This document shows positions 51,638 to 59,403 of a stretch of 60,466 nt of DNA, piece by piece. The position numbers and the translations under genes were made by a program. Positions within the stretch are counted from its first letter, which is position 1. Every line of letters begins with the position of its first letter. The notes under the pieces are model-generated. The model saw only the letters and a program-made list of their open reading frames with translations. It was not told the DNA's origin and ran no database searches. Source of the stretch: Methylobacterium ajmalii (GTDB lineage Bacteria > Pseudomonadota > Alphaproteobacteria > Rhizobiales > Beijerinckiaceae); the NCBI RefSeq assembly GCF_016613415.1, contig NZ_JACWCT010000162.1, positions 4,455 to 64,920 on the forward strand, in the 5' to 3' direction.

Positions 51638-54591
51638 GCGGAGACCCCCAGGCGCGCGAGGAGCCGGCGCAGCAGGCCGGGCCGGGACTCGCCGCCGGCA
51701 CGGCGCGCGAGGGCGGAGAAGAAGCCGCCGATGATCACCCGGGCCGCCCCGTCGAGGAGACGGCCACCCACCGCCGCGACCTTGCCGCCGACGGAGGCCT
51801 CGTAGGCGTAGCCGATGCACGTCCCGCCCCGGGCGTCCGGCGCCAGGGTAATCCGCCCGCTGCCGCCGCCGTTGCCGAGCGCCCCCGTCACGGTGCCCGA
51901 CAACGTCGCGGCCCGGGGCGGATCGAGATCCGAGAGCGTGATGTCGGCCTTGTAGCGGCCCTTCACGGGGCCGACGCCGAGGGTCACGTCGGCTCGGAAA
52001 TGCGTCTCCGACAGCTTGCGCACGCCATGCGCGCCCGGGATCACCGAGGTCAGCACGGCGGGGTCGAGCAGCATCGCCCAGACCGCCTCCGGGGCCGCCG
52101 CCACCCGGGCTTCACCCTCGCCGCGCATGGTCCGGTCGCCCGGGCGGGCCTGCGCCTGCACGGTGCGGCCCTGCGGGGGAGCCGGCTCGTCGCTGCGCTC
52201 GCTGAGCGCGGCGAGCTTGGCGGGCGTCAGCGGCAGGTCGATGGCGTCGATCCCGAGCGCGTCCGCCACCGCATTGGCGAGGCAGACCGGCGTCGACATG
52301 CAGTTGCCCTCGCCCACGCCCTTCGCTCCGAGGGGTGTGAAAGGAGAGGGACTCTCGAGATGCAGGACGACGAGGTCGGGGATCTCGGTTGCGGTCGGCA
52401 AGAGGTAATCGGCGAAGGTGCCTGACAGGAAGGCGCCGTCCTCGCCGTAGGCGAGCTCCTCGTACACGGCGGCGCCGAGCGCCTGGGCGAAGCCGCCGCG
52501 CACCTGGCCCTCGACCATGCCGGGGTGGAGGATCCGGCCGCAATCGTGCATCGAGACGTAGCGGTCGATGACGAGCTTGCCCGTCGCCCGATCCACCTCC
52601 ACGCCGCAGAAATCGAAGATGAAGCCGTGACACAGCGAGGAGTTGACGGCATCGCCCTCGTCGGGTGCTGCCAGCTCCGGCGGCGTCCAGAACGCCGTCT
52701 CGCGGATGACGGAGCCGACCTCGTCGGGCACGAGGCCCGGCGACCAGTGGCTCGTCGCGGCGACGCGCGCGAAGGGCAGCGCGGCGTCCGGGTTCGTCCG
52801 CGACGCTACGCGGCCGCCCGCGAAGACGAGGTCGTCGGCCCGCACGTTGAGCTGGGCCGCCGCCACCTGGGCGAGCCGGTCGCGCAGGCGCGTGGCGGCC
52901 TGGTAGGCCACCCCGGCGACCGCGGCGGCGAAGCGGCTCGAATAATTGCCCGAGGCGATCGACCACGCGTCCTTGGCGGTGTCGAGATCCGTGGTCACCC
53001 GGACCTGATCGAGCGGGATGCCGAAGACGTCGGCCACGACCTGGGCGAGAACGGTGCGATGGCCCTGGCCCTGCGGCACCGAGGCGACCTGCACGGTCAC
53101 CGAGCCGACCGGATCGAGAGTGACGGTGGCAGTGGCCTGCGCGCCGTTCTTCGGGCCGGCCTTGGCGCGCTCGGCGGCCGTCAGCACCGTGGTGATGTAG
53201 CCCATGTTCGAGACGCTGGGCTCGACCGCGGCCGTGAAGCCGATGCCGTAGAGCCGGCCCTCCGCCCGCGCCGCCTCGCGACGGCGGCGCAGAGCGTCGA
53301 GACCGCCATCGCGAACGGCCTCGTCGAGGGCGCGCTGGTAGTCGCCCGAGTCGTACAGTGCCCCGGTCGCGGTGCGGTACGGGAAGGCGTCCGCCGGGAT
53401 CAGGTTCCGGCGGATCACGTCGAGCGGGTCGAGCCCGAGCGTCGCGGCGATGCGCTGCACGAGGCGCTCGAGAGGGTAGTAGACCTGCGGGCCGCCGAAG
53501 CCGCGCACGAGGCCGGTCGGCGTCTTGTTGGTGACCACCACCCGGTTGCGGATGCGCACGTGCCGGATCGCGTAGGCGCCGGTCATGTTGCCGTGCATCC
53601 GGTACAGGGTCGCCGGCTCCGGTGCGCGCAGGGTGGCGCCGCAATCCTCGACCTGGTCCCAGTCGAGGGCAGCGATGCGGCCCTCGCCGTCGAAGGCGGC
53701 CGTCAGGGTGGTGACGCGGTTCGTCGCCGAGACCGAGGCGGCGAGGTGCTCCATCCGGTCCTCGATCCACTTGACCGGGCGCCCGACCTTGCGGGCGGCG
53801 GCGCAGATCAAGACCGCGTAGGGGGCGACGCCCTGCTTCACGCCGAAGCTGCCGCCGGAATCCGGCGGCGTGCGCAGCCGCAGGCGGTTGCCCGGCACCT
53901 TGAGGGCGCGGGCCACCACGGCATGGATGCTGAAGGGGCCCTGGAAGTTCGCGAGGAGATCGTAGGAATCGTCGCTCGGGTCGTACTCGGCGACGACCCC
54001 GTAGGTCTCCATCGGCGAACCGGTGTTCCGGGGATAGCGGACCGTCACCGAGAGGGTGTGGCGGGCCTGCGCGAAGGCGGCGTCCGGGTCGCCGTACCGG
54101 AAGGCGCGGTCGCTGACGAGGTTCTGCCCGACGCCCTCGTGCAGGACGGGCGCGTCCTCGGCCAGCGCTGCCAGCGGATCGACCATCGCCGGGCGGGCGC
54201 GGTACTCGACCTCGATCAGGTCGCAGCCGTCCTCGGCGACGTAACGATCCTGCGCCACGACCACGGCGACCGGCTCGCCGACGTAGCGCACCCGGTCGAC
54301 AGCGATCGCTCGTGCGTCCACGGCGGCGCGGAGCGCCGGGACGAGGGGACCGGCGACGTCGGCGAGATCGTGTCCGGTGAGCACCGCGACCACGCCCGGG
54401 AGCGCGCGGGCCGCGTCGGCGTCGAGGCCGAGGATGTCGGCGTGCGCGTGAGGGGAGCGCAGGATCGCCGCGTGCAGCGTACCGGGCTTGTGCCCGAGAT
54501 CGTCGATGTAGCGTCCGCGTCCGGACAGCAGAGCGGCGTCCTCGACGCGCTCGACCGACTGCCCGACGAAACGGCTGTGCTCGATGCCCAA
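51634..54591 (-). CDS. hmfA: 2-Furoyl-CoA dehydrogenase, molybdopterin subunit with C-terminal CoxG-like domain
   Basis: A 985-residue protein, longer than usual large subunits (about 750-800). The xanthine-dehydrogenase-type part has RFVGQSVERVEDAALLSGRG, PPDSGGSFGVKQGVAPYAV and TGLVRGFGGPQVYYPLERL, and the catalytic Glu in LGAKGVGEGNCMSTPVC. From about residue 822 a CoxG/SRPBCC domain follows (EARVAAAPEAVWAMLLDPAV, IPGAHGVRKLSETHF). The start is a TTG at 54591, preceded by GAGGAAG and opening the family N-terminus. It hydroxylates 2-furoyl-CoA at C5. The CoxG part may help cofactor insertion or membrane association, by analogy with CO dehydrogenase. Confidence 0.82.
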   Translation of the reverse strand: MGIEHSRFVGQSVERVEDAALLSGRGRYIDDLGHKPGTLHAAILRSPHAHADILGLDADAARALPGVVAVLTGHDLADVAGPLVPALRAAVDARAIAVDRVRYVGEPVAVVVAQDRYVAEDGCDLIEVEYRARPAMVDPLAALAEDAPVLHEGVGQNLVSDRAFRYGDPDAAFAQARHTLSVTVRYPRNTGSPMETYGVVAEYDPSDDSYDLLANFQGPFSIHAVVARALKVPGNRLRLRTPPDSGGSFGVKQGVAPYAVLICAAARKVGRPVKWIEDRMEHLAASVSATNRVTTLTAAFDGEGRIAALDWDQVEDCGATLRAPEPATLYRMHGNMTGAYAIRHVRIRNRVVVTNKTPTGLVRGFGGPQVYYPLERLVQRIAATLGLDPLDVIRRNLIPADAFPYRTATGALYDSGDYQRALDEAVRDGGLDALRRRREAARAEGRLYGIGFTAAVEPSVSNMGYITTVLTAAERAKAGPKNGAQATATVTLDPVGSVTVQVASVPQGQGHRTVLAQVVADVFGIPLDQVRVTTDLDTAKDAWSIASGNYSSRFAAAVAGVAYQAATRLRDRLAQVAAAQLNVRADDLVFAGGRVASRTNPDAALPFARVAATSHWSPGLVPDEVGSVIRETAFWTPPELAAPDEGDAVNSSLCHGFIFDFCGVEVDRATGKLVIDRYVSMHDCGRILHPGMVEGQVRGGFAQALGAAVYEELAYGEDGAFLSGTFADYLLPTATEIPDLVVLHLESPSPFTPLGAKGVGEGNCMSTPVCLANAVADALGIDAIDLPLTPAKLAALSERSDEPAPPQGRTVQAQARPGDRTMRGEGEARVAAAPEAVWAMLLDPAVLTSVIPGAHGVRKLSETHFRADVTLGVGPVKGRYKADITLSDLDPPRAATLSGTVTGALGNGGGSGRITLAPDARGGTCIGYAYEASVGGKVAAVGGRLLDGAARVIIGGFFSALARRAGGESRPGLLRRLLARLGVSA

Positions 54592-54661
54592 TGCTCGCTT
54601 CCTCGTTCGAGGCTCTAGGGAGGCCTCGTGAGTGCAAACTGCATCGACCCCGCCGCGGGAC

Positions 54662-54700
54662 GTGAGACGCCCCCGTCTCACAACTTACCGAAACGTCTCA
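54662..54700. promoter_or_regulatory. CGTCTCA repeats upstream of hmfA
   Basis: A perfect inverted repeat GTGAGACG-CCCC-CGTCTCAC (54662-54681) is followed by a third CGTCTCA at 54694-54700, giving direct and inverted copies of one half-site about 70-110 bases before hmfA. AraC-type activators commonly bind such repeats, and the AraC gene at 54861 is the nearest regulator. Confidence 0.55.
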
Positions 54701-54860
54701 ATATCCGCGGACCGGCATCGTGACGTCCGGGCGGGCTTGCTGGTGCAGGGGTGCGACCCTTGCTTCTCCGGCGCACGGGACAGGCGAGCGTCGCACCCCG
54801 TCCGGCAATGGGCGGCGGTCGTGCAGGCAGGGAGCAGCGCGTGAGTTGCGGCGGGTGGGA

Positions 54861-55718
54861 TCAGGCCGCGAAGCCGGCCGAGCGGCGGACGATGCCGCGG
54901 AAGACGCTCGGGGGCACGCTGACGTGGTCGCGGAAGAAGCGCGAGAAATGCGCGGGTGCCGCGAAGCCGAGCTTCGTGCCGAGATCCGAAAGGCTCTCGT
55001 CGCCCGCGACGATCGCCTCGACGGCGCGCTCGATCCGGATCGAGTTGAGGAAGACGTGCGGCGAGGCGCCGGTCGTCTGCTCGAACAGGCGGTAGAAATG
55101 GGCGCGCGACAGGCCGGCTTCGCGGGCCAGGGCTTCGGCGCTGAGGCCGAGCCCGTCCTCGCCGCGCATCCGGGCCATGGCCCGCTGCACACGCCAGTCT
55201 CCCCGCGGGCGCCGCCCTGCTTCGCGCAGGGAGGTTCCGATCTCGCGCCACTTCGTGAACCGCTCGATCAGGGCGATCATCAGTCCCGGCAGCAGCTCGC
55301 CCCGGATGCGCGGTGAACCGGGGGTGTAGACCATCTCGGCGGCGAGATCCCGCACGAGACCGCGGATCACCGCGGTGATCAGCCCGGCGGGCTCGTCGAA
55401 GAAGCCCGGTGCGGCGCTCGCCGACCAATTGTGCCGGAAGGCGCCGAGCCATGCCGGCTCGATGTACAGCGCGAGGATCATCGACGGCTCGCGGCGCGGA
55501 TCGTGGACGTAGGCGTGGGTCTCCCACGCGTTGACGAGGACCGCCTGGCTGTCGGTCAGGTTGACCACCCGGTCGCCGACCAGGAACTGCGTGTCGTCAC
55601 CCTCGACCTTCAGCAGCACGTGGCAGTGCGGATGGGCGTGGCGAACCAACCCGCGATCCATGTCGAGCAGGGCAACGCGGCCGAAATCTCCGTACGTGAT
55701 TTCGAGAGCATCAGACAT
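54861..55718 (-). CDS. AraC-family regulator upstream of hmfA
   Basis: A 285-residue regulator. The cupin-type domain (DFGRVALLDMDRGLVRHAHP, HVLLKVEGDDTQFLVGDRVV) is followed by the AraC helix-turn-helix pair (LSAEALAREAGLSRAHFYRL, LSDLGTKLGFAAPAHFSRFF). It is similar in sequence and layout to the regulator at 37518. It reads in the same direction as hmfA with the CGTCTCA repeats between them. It probably activates hmfABCDE in response to furoate or its CoA ester, as proposed for the AraC-type hmf regulator in Cupriavidus. Confidence 0.84.
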   Translation of the reverse strand: MSDALEITYGDFGRVALLDMDRGLVRHAHPHCHVLLKVEGDDTQFLVGDRVVNLTDSQAVLVNAWETHAYVHDPRREPSMILALYIEPAWLGAFRHNWSASAAPGFFDEPAGLITAVIRGLVRDLAAEMVYTPGSPRIRGELLPGLMIALIERFTKWREIGTSLREAGRRPRGDWRVQRAMARMRGEDGLGLSAEALAREAGLSRAHFYRLFEQTTGASPHVFLNSIRIERAVEAIVAGDESLSDLGTKLGFAAPAHFSRFFRDHVSVPPSVFRGIVRRSAGFAA

Positions 55719-55778
55719 GAGAACAGCCTAGCACCCGGTGCCGAACGCAGCCAGCCGTCGCCATGCCCAGCCTCGCTG

Positions 55779-57185
55779 CTACTTCTGTCGCAGGGATACC
55801 GGAACAGAGGCCGGGATGTCCGCGCCTGACCGCTTCAGCAGGTGATCCGTCCCCATCACGACCAGTGGGATGACCAGAGCCACGTAGGCATTGTCGATCC
55901 CGAATGGGTCGCCCGCCAGGAACCAGCCGATCGTCAGCACGAGGGACGCGACGATGCTGACGAATGCGGCCCGCGGCCGCGCCACGTGTGGCGCGTAGAA
56001 GGCGAACAGGACCAGGACCGCGAGAGTGGTGCGCAGGGACTTGGCGAGGAAGGTAACCTTCAGGATATCCGGCGCGTAGATCGCGAGCGGAATCGGCAGC
56101 AGCCCCACCGCGATCGTCGCCGCACGCACGAAGGCGAGCGAGCCGCGTCCTTCCACATCGCCGCGAAGGGGTATGTAGAAATCCTTGTAGAGGAGCGTCG
56201 CCGCACCGATGCTGAGCGCCGAGATCGTGCCGAACAGCGAACCGGCGAGGCCCGCGACCACGACCGCGGCAAGGACGTCGTCCATCCGGCCGATCAGCGC
56301 CGGCAGCACCCCGATCGGCGGCACGTTCGGCATCAAGGCGCCCGCGCACACGCCGACGAGGGCAGCCAGCAGGCCGAACGGAACGAGAAGGATTGCGCAC
56401 CAGAAGCTCGCGGCCTGGGCGGTGCGACCGTCCTCCACGGTGTTGATCGCCTGGATCACGTATTGTGTCGAGAAGACCGCGCCGATCCCGGCCACGAGCC
56501 AAGCCAGGATCTGGGACCAGCCGACGGTGTCGACGGCAAACATCCGGGCCGGAACCTGTGCCTGCAAGGACCCGAGGCCGCCGATTTGCGAGACGGCGAA
56601 GGCCGCTGCGACCAGGATGCCGACGTACTTGACGACGGCGTGCAGCACATTGGTGGTGATCACGGAGCGCATGCCGCCGATGCCGACGTAGAGCGTCGCC
56701 ACCGCGCCGGTGATGACGATCGCCGTGGTGCGGTCCATCCCGAGCAGCCCCGCCAGGATGGAGCCGCCGCCCGCGTAGGTCGAGATCGCCACGATCTGCA
56801 GGGCGAAGATCATGATGACCGAGGTGGCGAGCTTGGTCGGGCGTCCATAGGCGCGGGCCAACGCGCCCGAGATGGTATTCTCGCCGAGCGTCTTGAAGCG
56901 ACGGGCCAGGAAGAAGGCGTACAGCATGAAGCCGATGCCGAGGGCCACGATGTTCCAGGCCGCCGAGAGGCCGACCTTCACGGCGGTCTGCGTCGTGCCG
57001 ACGCTCGCCGCCGTACCGATGAACTCGGACATGAGCAGGAAGCCGATCAGGACTGCCGGGTAACGCACTCCTCCCGACGTGAAGCTGCCGGCGCTCCTGG
57101 CGTGACGGCGCGCGACGACGCTGATCAACCCCATCGCTGCCAAGTAGGCCAACGTGAGCGACAGCACGACCCAGTTCGGCTGCAT
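55779..57185 (-). CDS. Sodium:solute symporter (SSS family)
   Basis: A 468-residue membrane protein with about 13 hydrophobic segments. FTSGGVRYPAVLIGFLLMSE, AISTYAGGGSILAGLLGMD and VKYVGILVAAAFAV fit the SSS/solute:Na+ family, with Gly-Gly-X motifs in the second segment and near GIGGMRSVITTNVLHAV. It lies upstream of the AraC gene in the same direction, 61 bases away, so both may share a transcript. It is a candidate second uptake system for the furan cluster. Its substrate is unknown. Confidence 0.83.
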   Translation of the reverse strand: MQPNWVVLSLTLAYLAAMGLISVVARRHARSAGSFTSGGVRYPAVLIGFLLMSEFIGTAASVGTTQTAVKVGLSAAWNIVALGIGFMLYAFFLARRFKTLGENTISGALARAYGRPTKLATSVIMIFALQIVAISTYAGGGSILAGLLGMDRTTAIVITGAVATLYVGIGGMRSVITTNVLHAVVKYVGILVAAAFAVSQIGGLGSLQAQVPARMFAVDTVGWSQILAWLVAGIGAVFSTQYVIQAINTVEDGRTAQAASFWCAILLVPFGLLAALVGVCAGALMPNVPPIGVLPALIGRMDDVLAAVVVAGLAGSLFGTISALSIGAATLLYKDFYIPLRGDVEGRGSLAFVRAATIAVGLLPIPLAIYAPDILKVTFLAKSLRTTLAVLVLFAFYAPHVARPRAAFVSIVASLVLTIGWFLAGDPFGIDNAYVALVIPLVVMGTDHLLKRSGADIPASVPVSLRQK

Positions 57186-57915
57186 GATGCCGCTGTCCGT
57201 CAGACGTCATCGAATGTGCGCAGGTCGCGGTGATTGGGCATGATTCCTCCGGTTGTTCTTTCGGGCGACCGCGCGTGACGGCGTTCTTGTATGCGCCCAG
57301 TCTGAAGGATCGTGCGTGCAGAGCGGTTGTTCATCAAATAGAGAAAAATGATATAGGTGATCATCAGCCATGATGGCTCCGGCCTCCCAGACATGACCAG
57401 TCAGTGGCCGACGATACGTGGCGGGGCGCGGAACCGTTGCTGATCCGAAGACGATCGAAGTGGAGAGGGATGCTGTCGCAGCGCCTGCGTGACTGGGAAC
57501 ATGTCAAGCATGTGCCGCCGGGCCGGCTGCAGGGGGCGAGCCGGGATCGGTGGAAGCGGGCGCCGCTGCCCTGGCGCAGATCGACTGCAACGACCCCGAT
57601 GTCCCAGCAAGCCGGCAGCCGCCGCGCAAGCGACTGCGCAGCCCTTGGAAACGCCGCCTCCACATGCGGATCGGGCAGTCTTGACAACGGGATAGAGCGC
57701 GTCGCCGTACCCGGCCTTGGTCGCACGTACCTTCGAGCGCCAGTGCGCTCGCTTTCGCTATGCCAGTGTGAGGCCCCGATCCTTCCGCTGCGATTCCTGC
57801 CAAGGCCAATTCTGCAGCATTACAGTCTAATCCTTGGCCATGAATGCCACTAAAATCGTTAGCTTAGTGGTCGCCGCCAAGAATGCGCCTCTATTTTATA
57901 TTTGTCGACGAAAAG
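57186..57915. other. Gene-poor region
   Basis: About 730 bases lie upstream of the symporter. The first 180 bases are AT-rich and must hold its promoter. Beyond 57400 there are long overlapping frames on both strands (rightward 57404-57853, leftward 57364-57726) with no family resemblance and biased composition, which I judge non-coding or decayed. Bases after 57850 turn AT-rich. Confidence 0.45.
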
Positions 57916-58359
57916 CTATCGCAACCAACTATTAATGGGGTTTTTTGATAATGGAACTCGCCGGCCTGCGAGAGGTCCGCTATCAGGTGATGAGCTGCCA
58001 CTCCAGCTGAAGTGATTGAAGGTCGGAAAGTGGCGCATTGCCGACCAGAGGTATGCGAAATGCTGGCCCTCGACGGGCCTTAACACGGGCAAGCTGATTG
58101 GGTTTAGCCCTAAGAGCGCCTGAAGGCCGGGCGCGAACGCGTCCGGCCAGTTCTGCCAGCTCTCGGTCGACGACCGGAGCGCGGCGAACACGTGGGCGCG
58201 CATCGGGTCCCCCGGGATCAGGAGCGTATCCTCGCGGTCGTTGGCGACCCGGAGCTTGCGCACCTTCTGGCGCTTCTCCTCGACCTCGAGCGACAGCAGG
58301 GCCTCGGCATCCTCGCCCCCGGCGCCAAGTCGCCGGGGCGCAAACCCGCCCCGGCCCAT
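57916..58359 (-). pseudogene. Phage terminase-small-subunit-like remnant
   Basis: The central part of this frame (EDAEALLSLEVEEKRQKVRK, LRVANDREDTLLIPGDPMRA, WPDAFAPGLQALLG) has the pattern of phage DNA-packaging Nu1/terminase small-subunit C-terminal regions, with a coiled-coil-like helix followed by a conserved hydrophobic patch. The residues after LLGLNP do not fit that pattern, and no N-terminal DNA-binding domain is found upstream in frame, so it looks like a truncated piece. The start at 58359 (MGRGG) is arbitrary. Confidence 0.35.
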
Positions 58360-58528
58360 GCCCGCCCCGAGGTGGCCGAGAACGGTTACACCACCGCTCG
58401 CCCCAAGAGATTCGTCGCGTCTTGAAACGGACAACCCCCGGCCCCCTTCAGTGCGAGCCGCCACCCTCCTTCGGCCGGGAGAGGATGGCTGCCTTGGCAC
58501 TCTCCGCTGGGATGCCGCGCTTGGGCAT

Positions 58529-58843
58529 CTAAACGAACGCCAGGTTAGGGACGCTGGCCAAGCAGAACGGGGCGTCGAGGGATGGCCGGCCCTCGCGGGC
58601 CGCGGTCTCGCGCGCGATCTTGCTGACGCGCAACATCGCCTCGACTAAGCACGCGTCCGTGTCGGCCGCAAGCCGGGCCCGCTCGCGATGCTCCCGGATG
58701 CGGCGGGCCGCCCCGCGACGGAGGCGGGCGGCACAAGCCTGCGGGGGCTCGGCAAGCTCGGGCGGGCCGTCGAGACCCTCCGGCTCGTCGTCGAACACGA
58801 GATGTGAAGCGGTCACGTCTGCGTATGAGCGGATGTTGAGCAC
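58529..58843 (-). CDS. Hypothetical protein (104 aa), possibly phage-derived
   Basis: The frame opens with GTG at 58843 and encodes MLNIRSYADVTASHLVFDDE, an Arg/Ala-rich helical middle (RRGAARRIREHRERARLAAD) and VEAMLRVSKIARETAAREGR near the end. No family is recognised. It precedes the terminase-like remnant on the same strand, which is the only contextual hint of phage origin. Confidence 0.35.
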   Translation of the reverse strand: MLNIRSYADVTASHLVFDDEPEGLDGPPELAEPPQACAARLRRGAARRIREHRERARLAADTDACLVEAMLRVSKIARETAAREGRPSLDAPFCLASVPNLAFV

Positions 58844-59403
58844 GACCGTGTCCCCTGCCTACGAGACGATGCTGCCTTGGACGGATACGAGGTAGCAATT
58901 GTAAACTCTGCACCGGCGAAACGGGCTTAGGCCGCCTGTCCGAGACCTCCTGAAATTTGCAGAAGATGCACCGGCGAGGTCGGGTCGGAAGCGGCGCTCT
59001 CGCTCTGCGGAGAGGCTCTTCGAGGCGCAAAATCGCGCCCATAATACTATAAGGGCCTAACCACCATCGCCCGATGGTGGCGGGCCTCAGGGGCCTATCC
59101 AAGCCTCTCGACCGCCCATGCGGGCCTCCATCCGCCCTCCAGATCGTCGCGTCCTGTCTTTACAGTATTGAGCCGGAGACCGGTTCTCACGGAAGCCGGC
59201 TGACCCCTTGACATGCATTGTATATTTCGAAAACAGGCGCACCCTCACCGGTACAGGATCTGCAAATCTGGCCCTCTCTGATGCCCGCGCACGGCACGTC
59301 GAACCAGCCTCGCCGCCGACCGCCCTTCACGCCACGCGTGCGCGGCGACCTGCCTGCGGCCCTGCAGGGCGCCGAGGCGTTCGTCACGGTGGCCCCGGCC
59401 GTA
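58844..59403. other. Intergenic region left of the IS66 element
   Basis: About 560 bases have no confident gene. A rightward frame from the ATG at 59281 (MPAHGTSNQPRRRPPFTPRV) runs up to and across the IS66 boundary and might be the start of a gene cut by that element, which is weak. A perfect 9-bp hairpin at 59061-59080 is the only clear structure. Confidence 0.4.
59061..59080. repeat. Inverted repeat CCACCATCG-CC-CGATGGTGG
   Basis: Nine-base perfect arms with a two-base spacer are flanked on both sides by copies of GGGCCT. The short spacer favours a dimeric protein-binding site over an RNA terminator. Confidence 0.45.

Noticed and set aside
51984..54637. Very long frames opposite and out of phase with hmfA (up to 841 codons leftward and 697 rightward)
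   Set aside because: They mirror hmfA codon periodicity, are extremely Arg/Gly-rich or His/Asp-rich and have no domains; hmfA itself is a clear enzyme.
57364..57853. Overlapping frames on both strands upstream of the symporter
   Set aside because: Neither strand shows protein-like composition or recognisable motifs; treated as non-coding or decayed.
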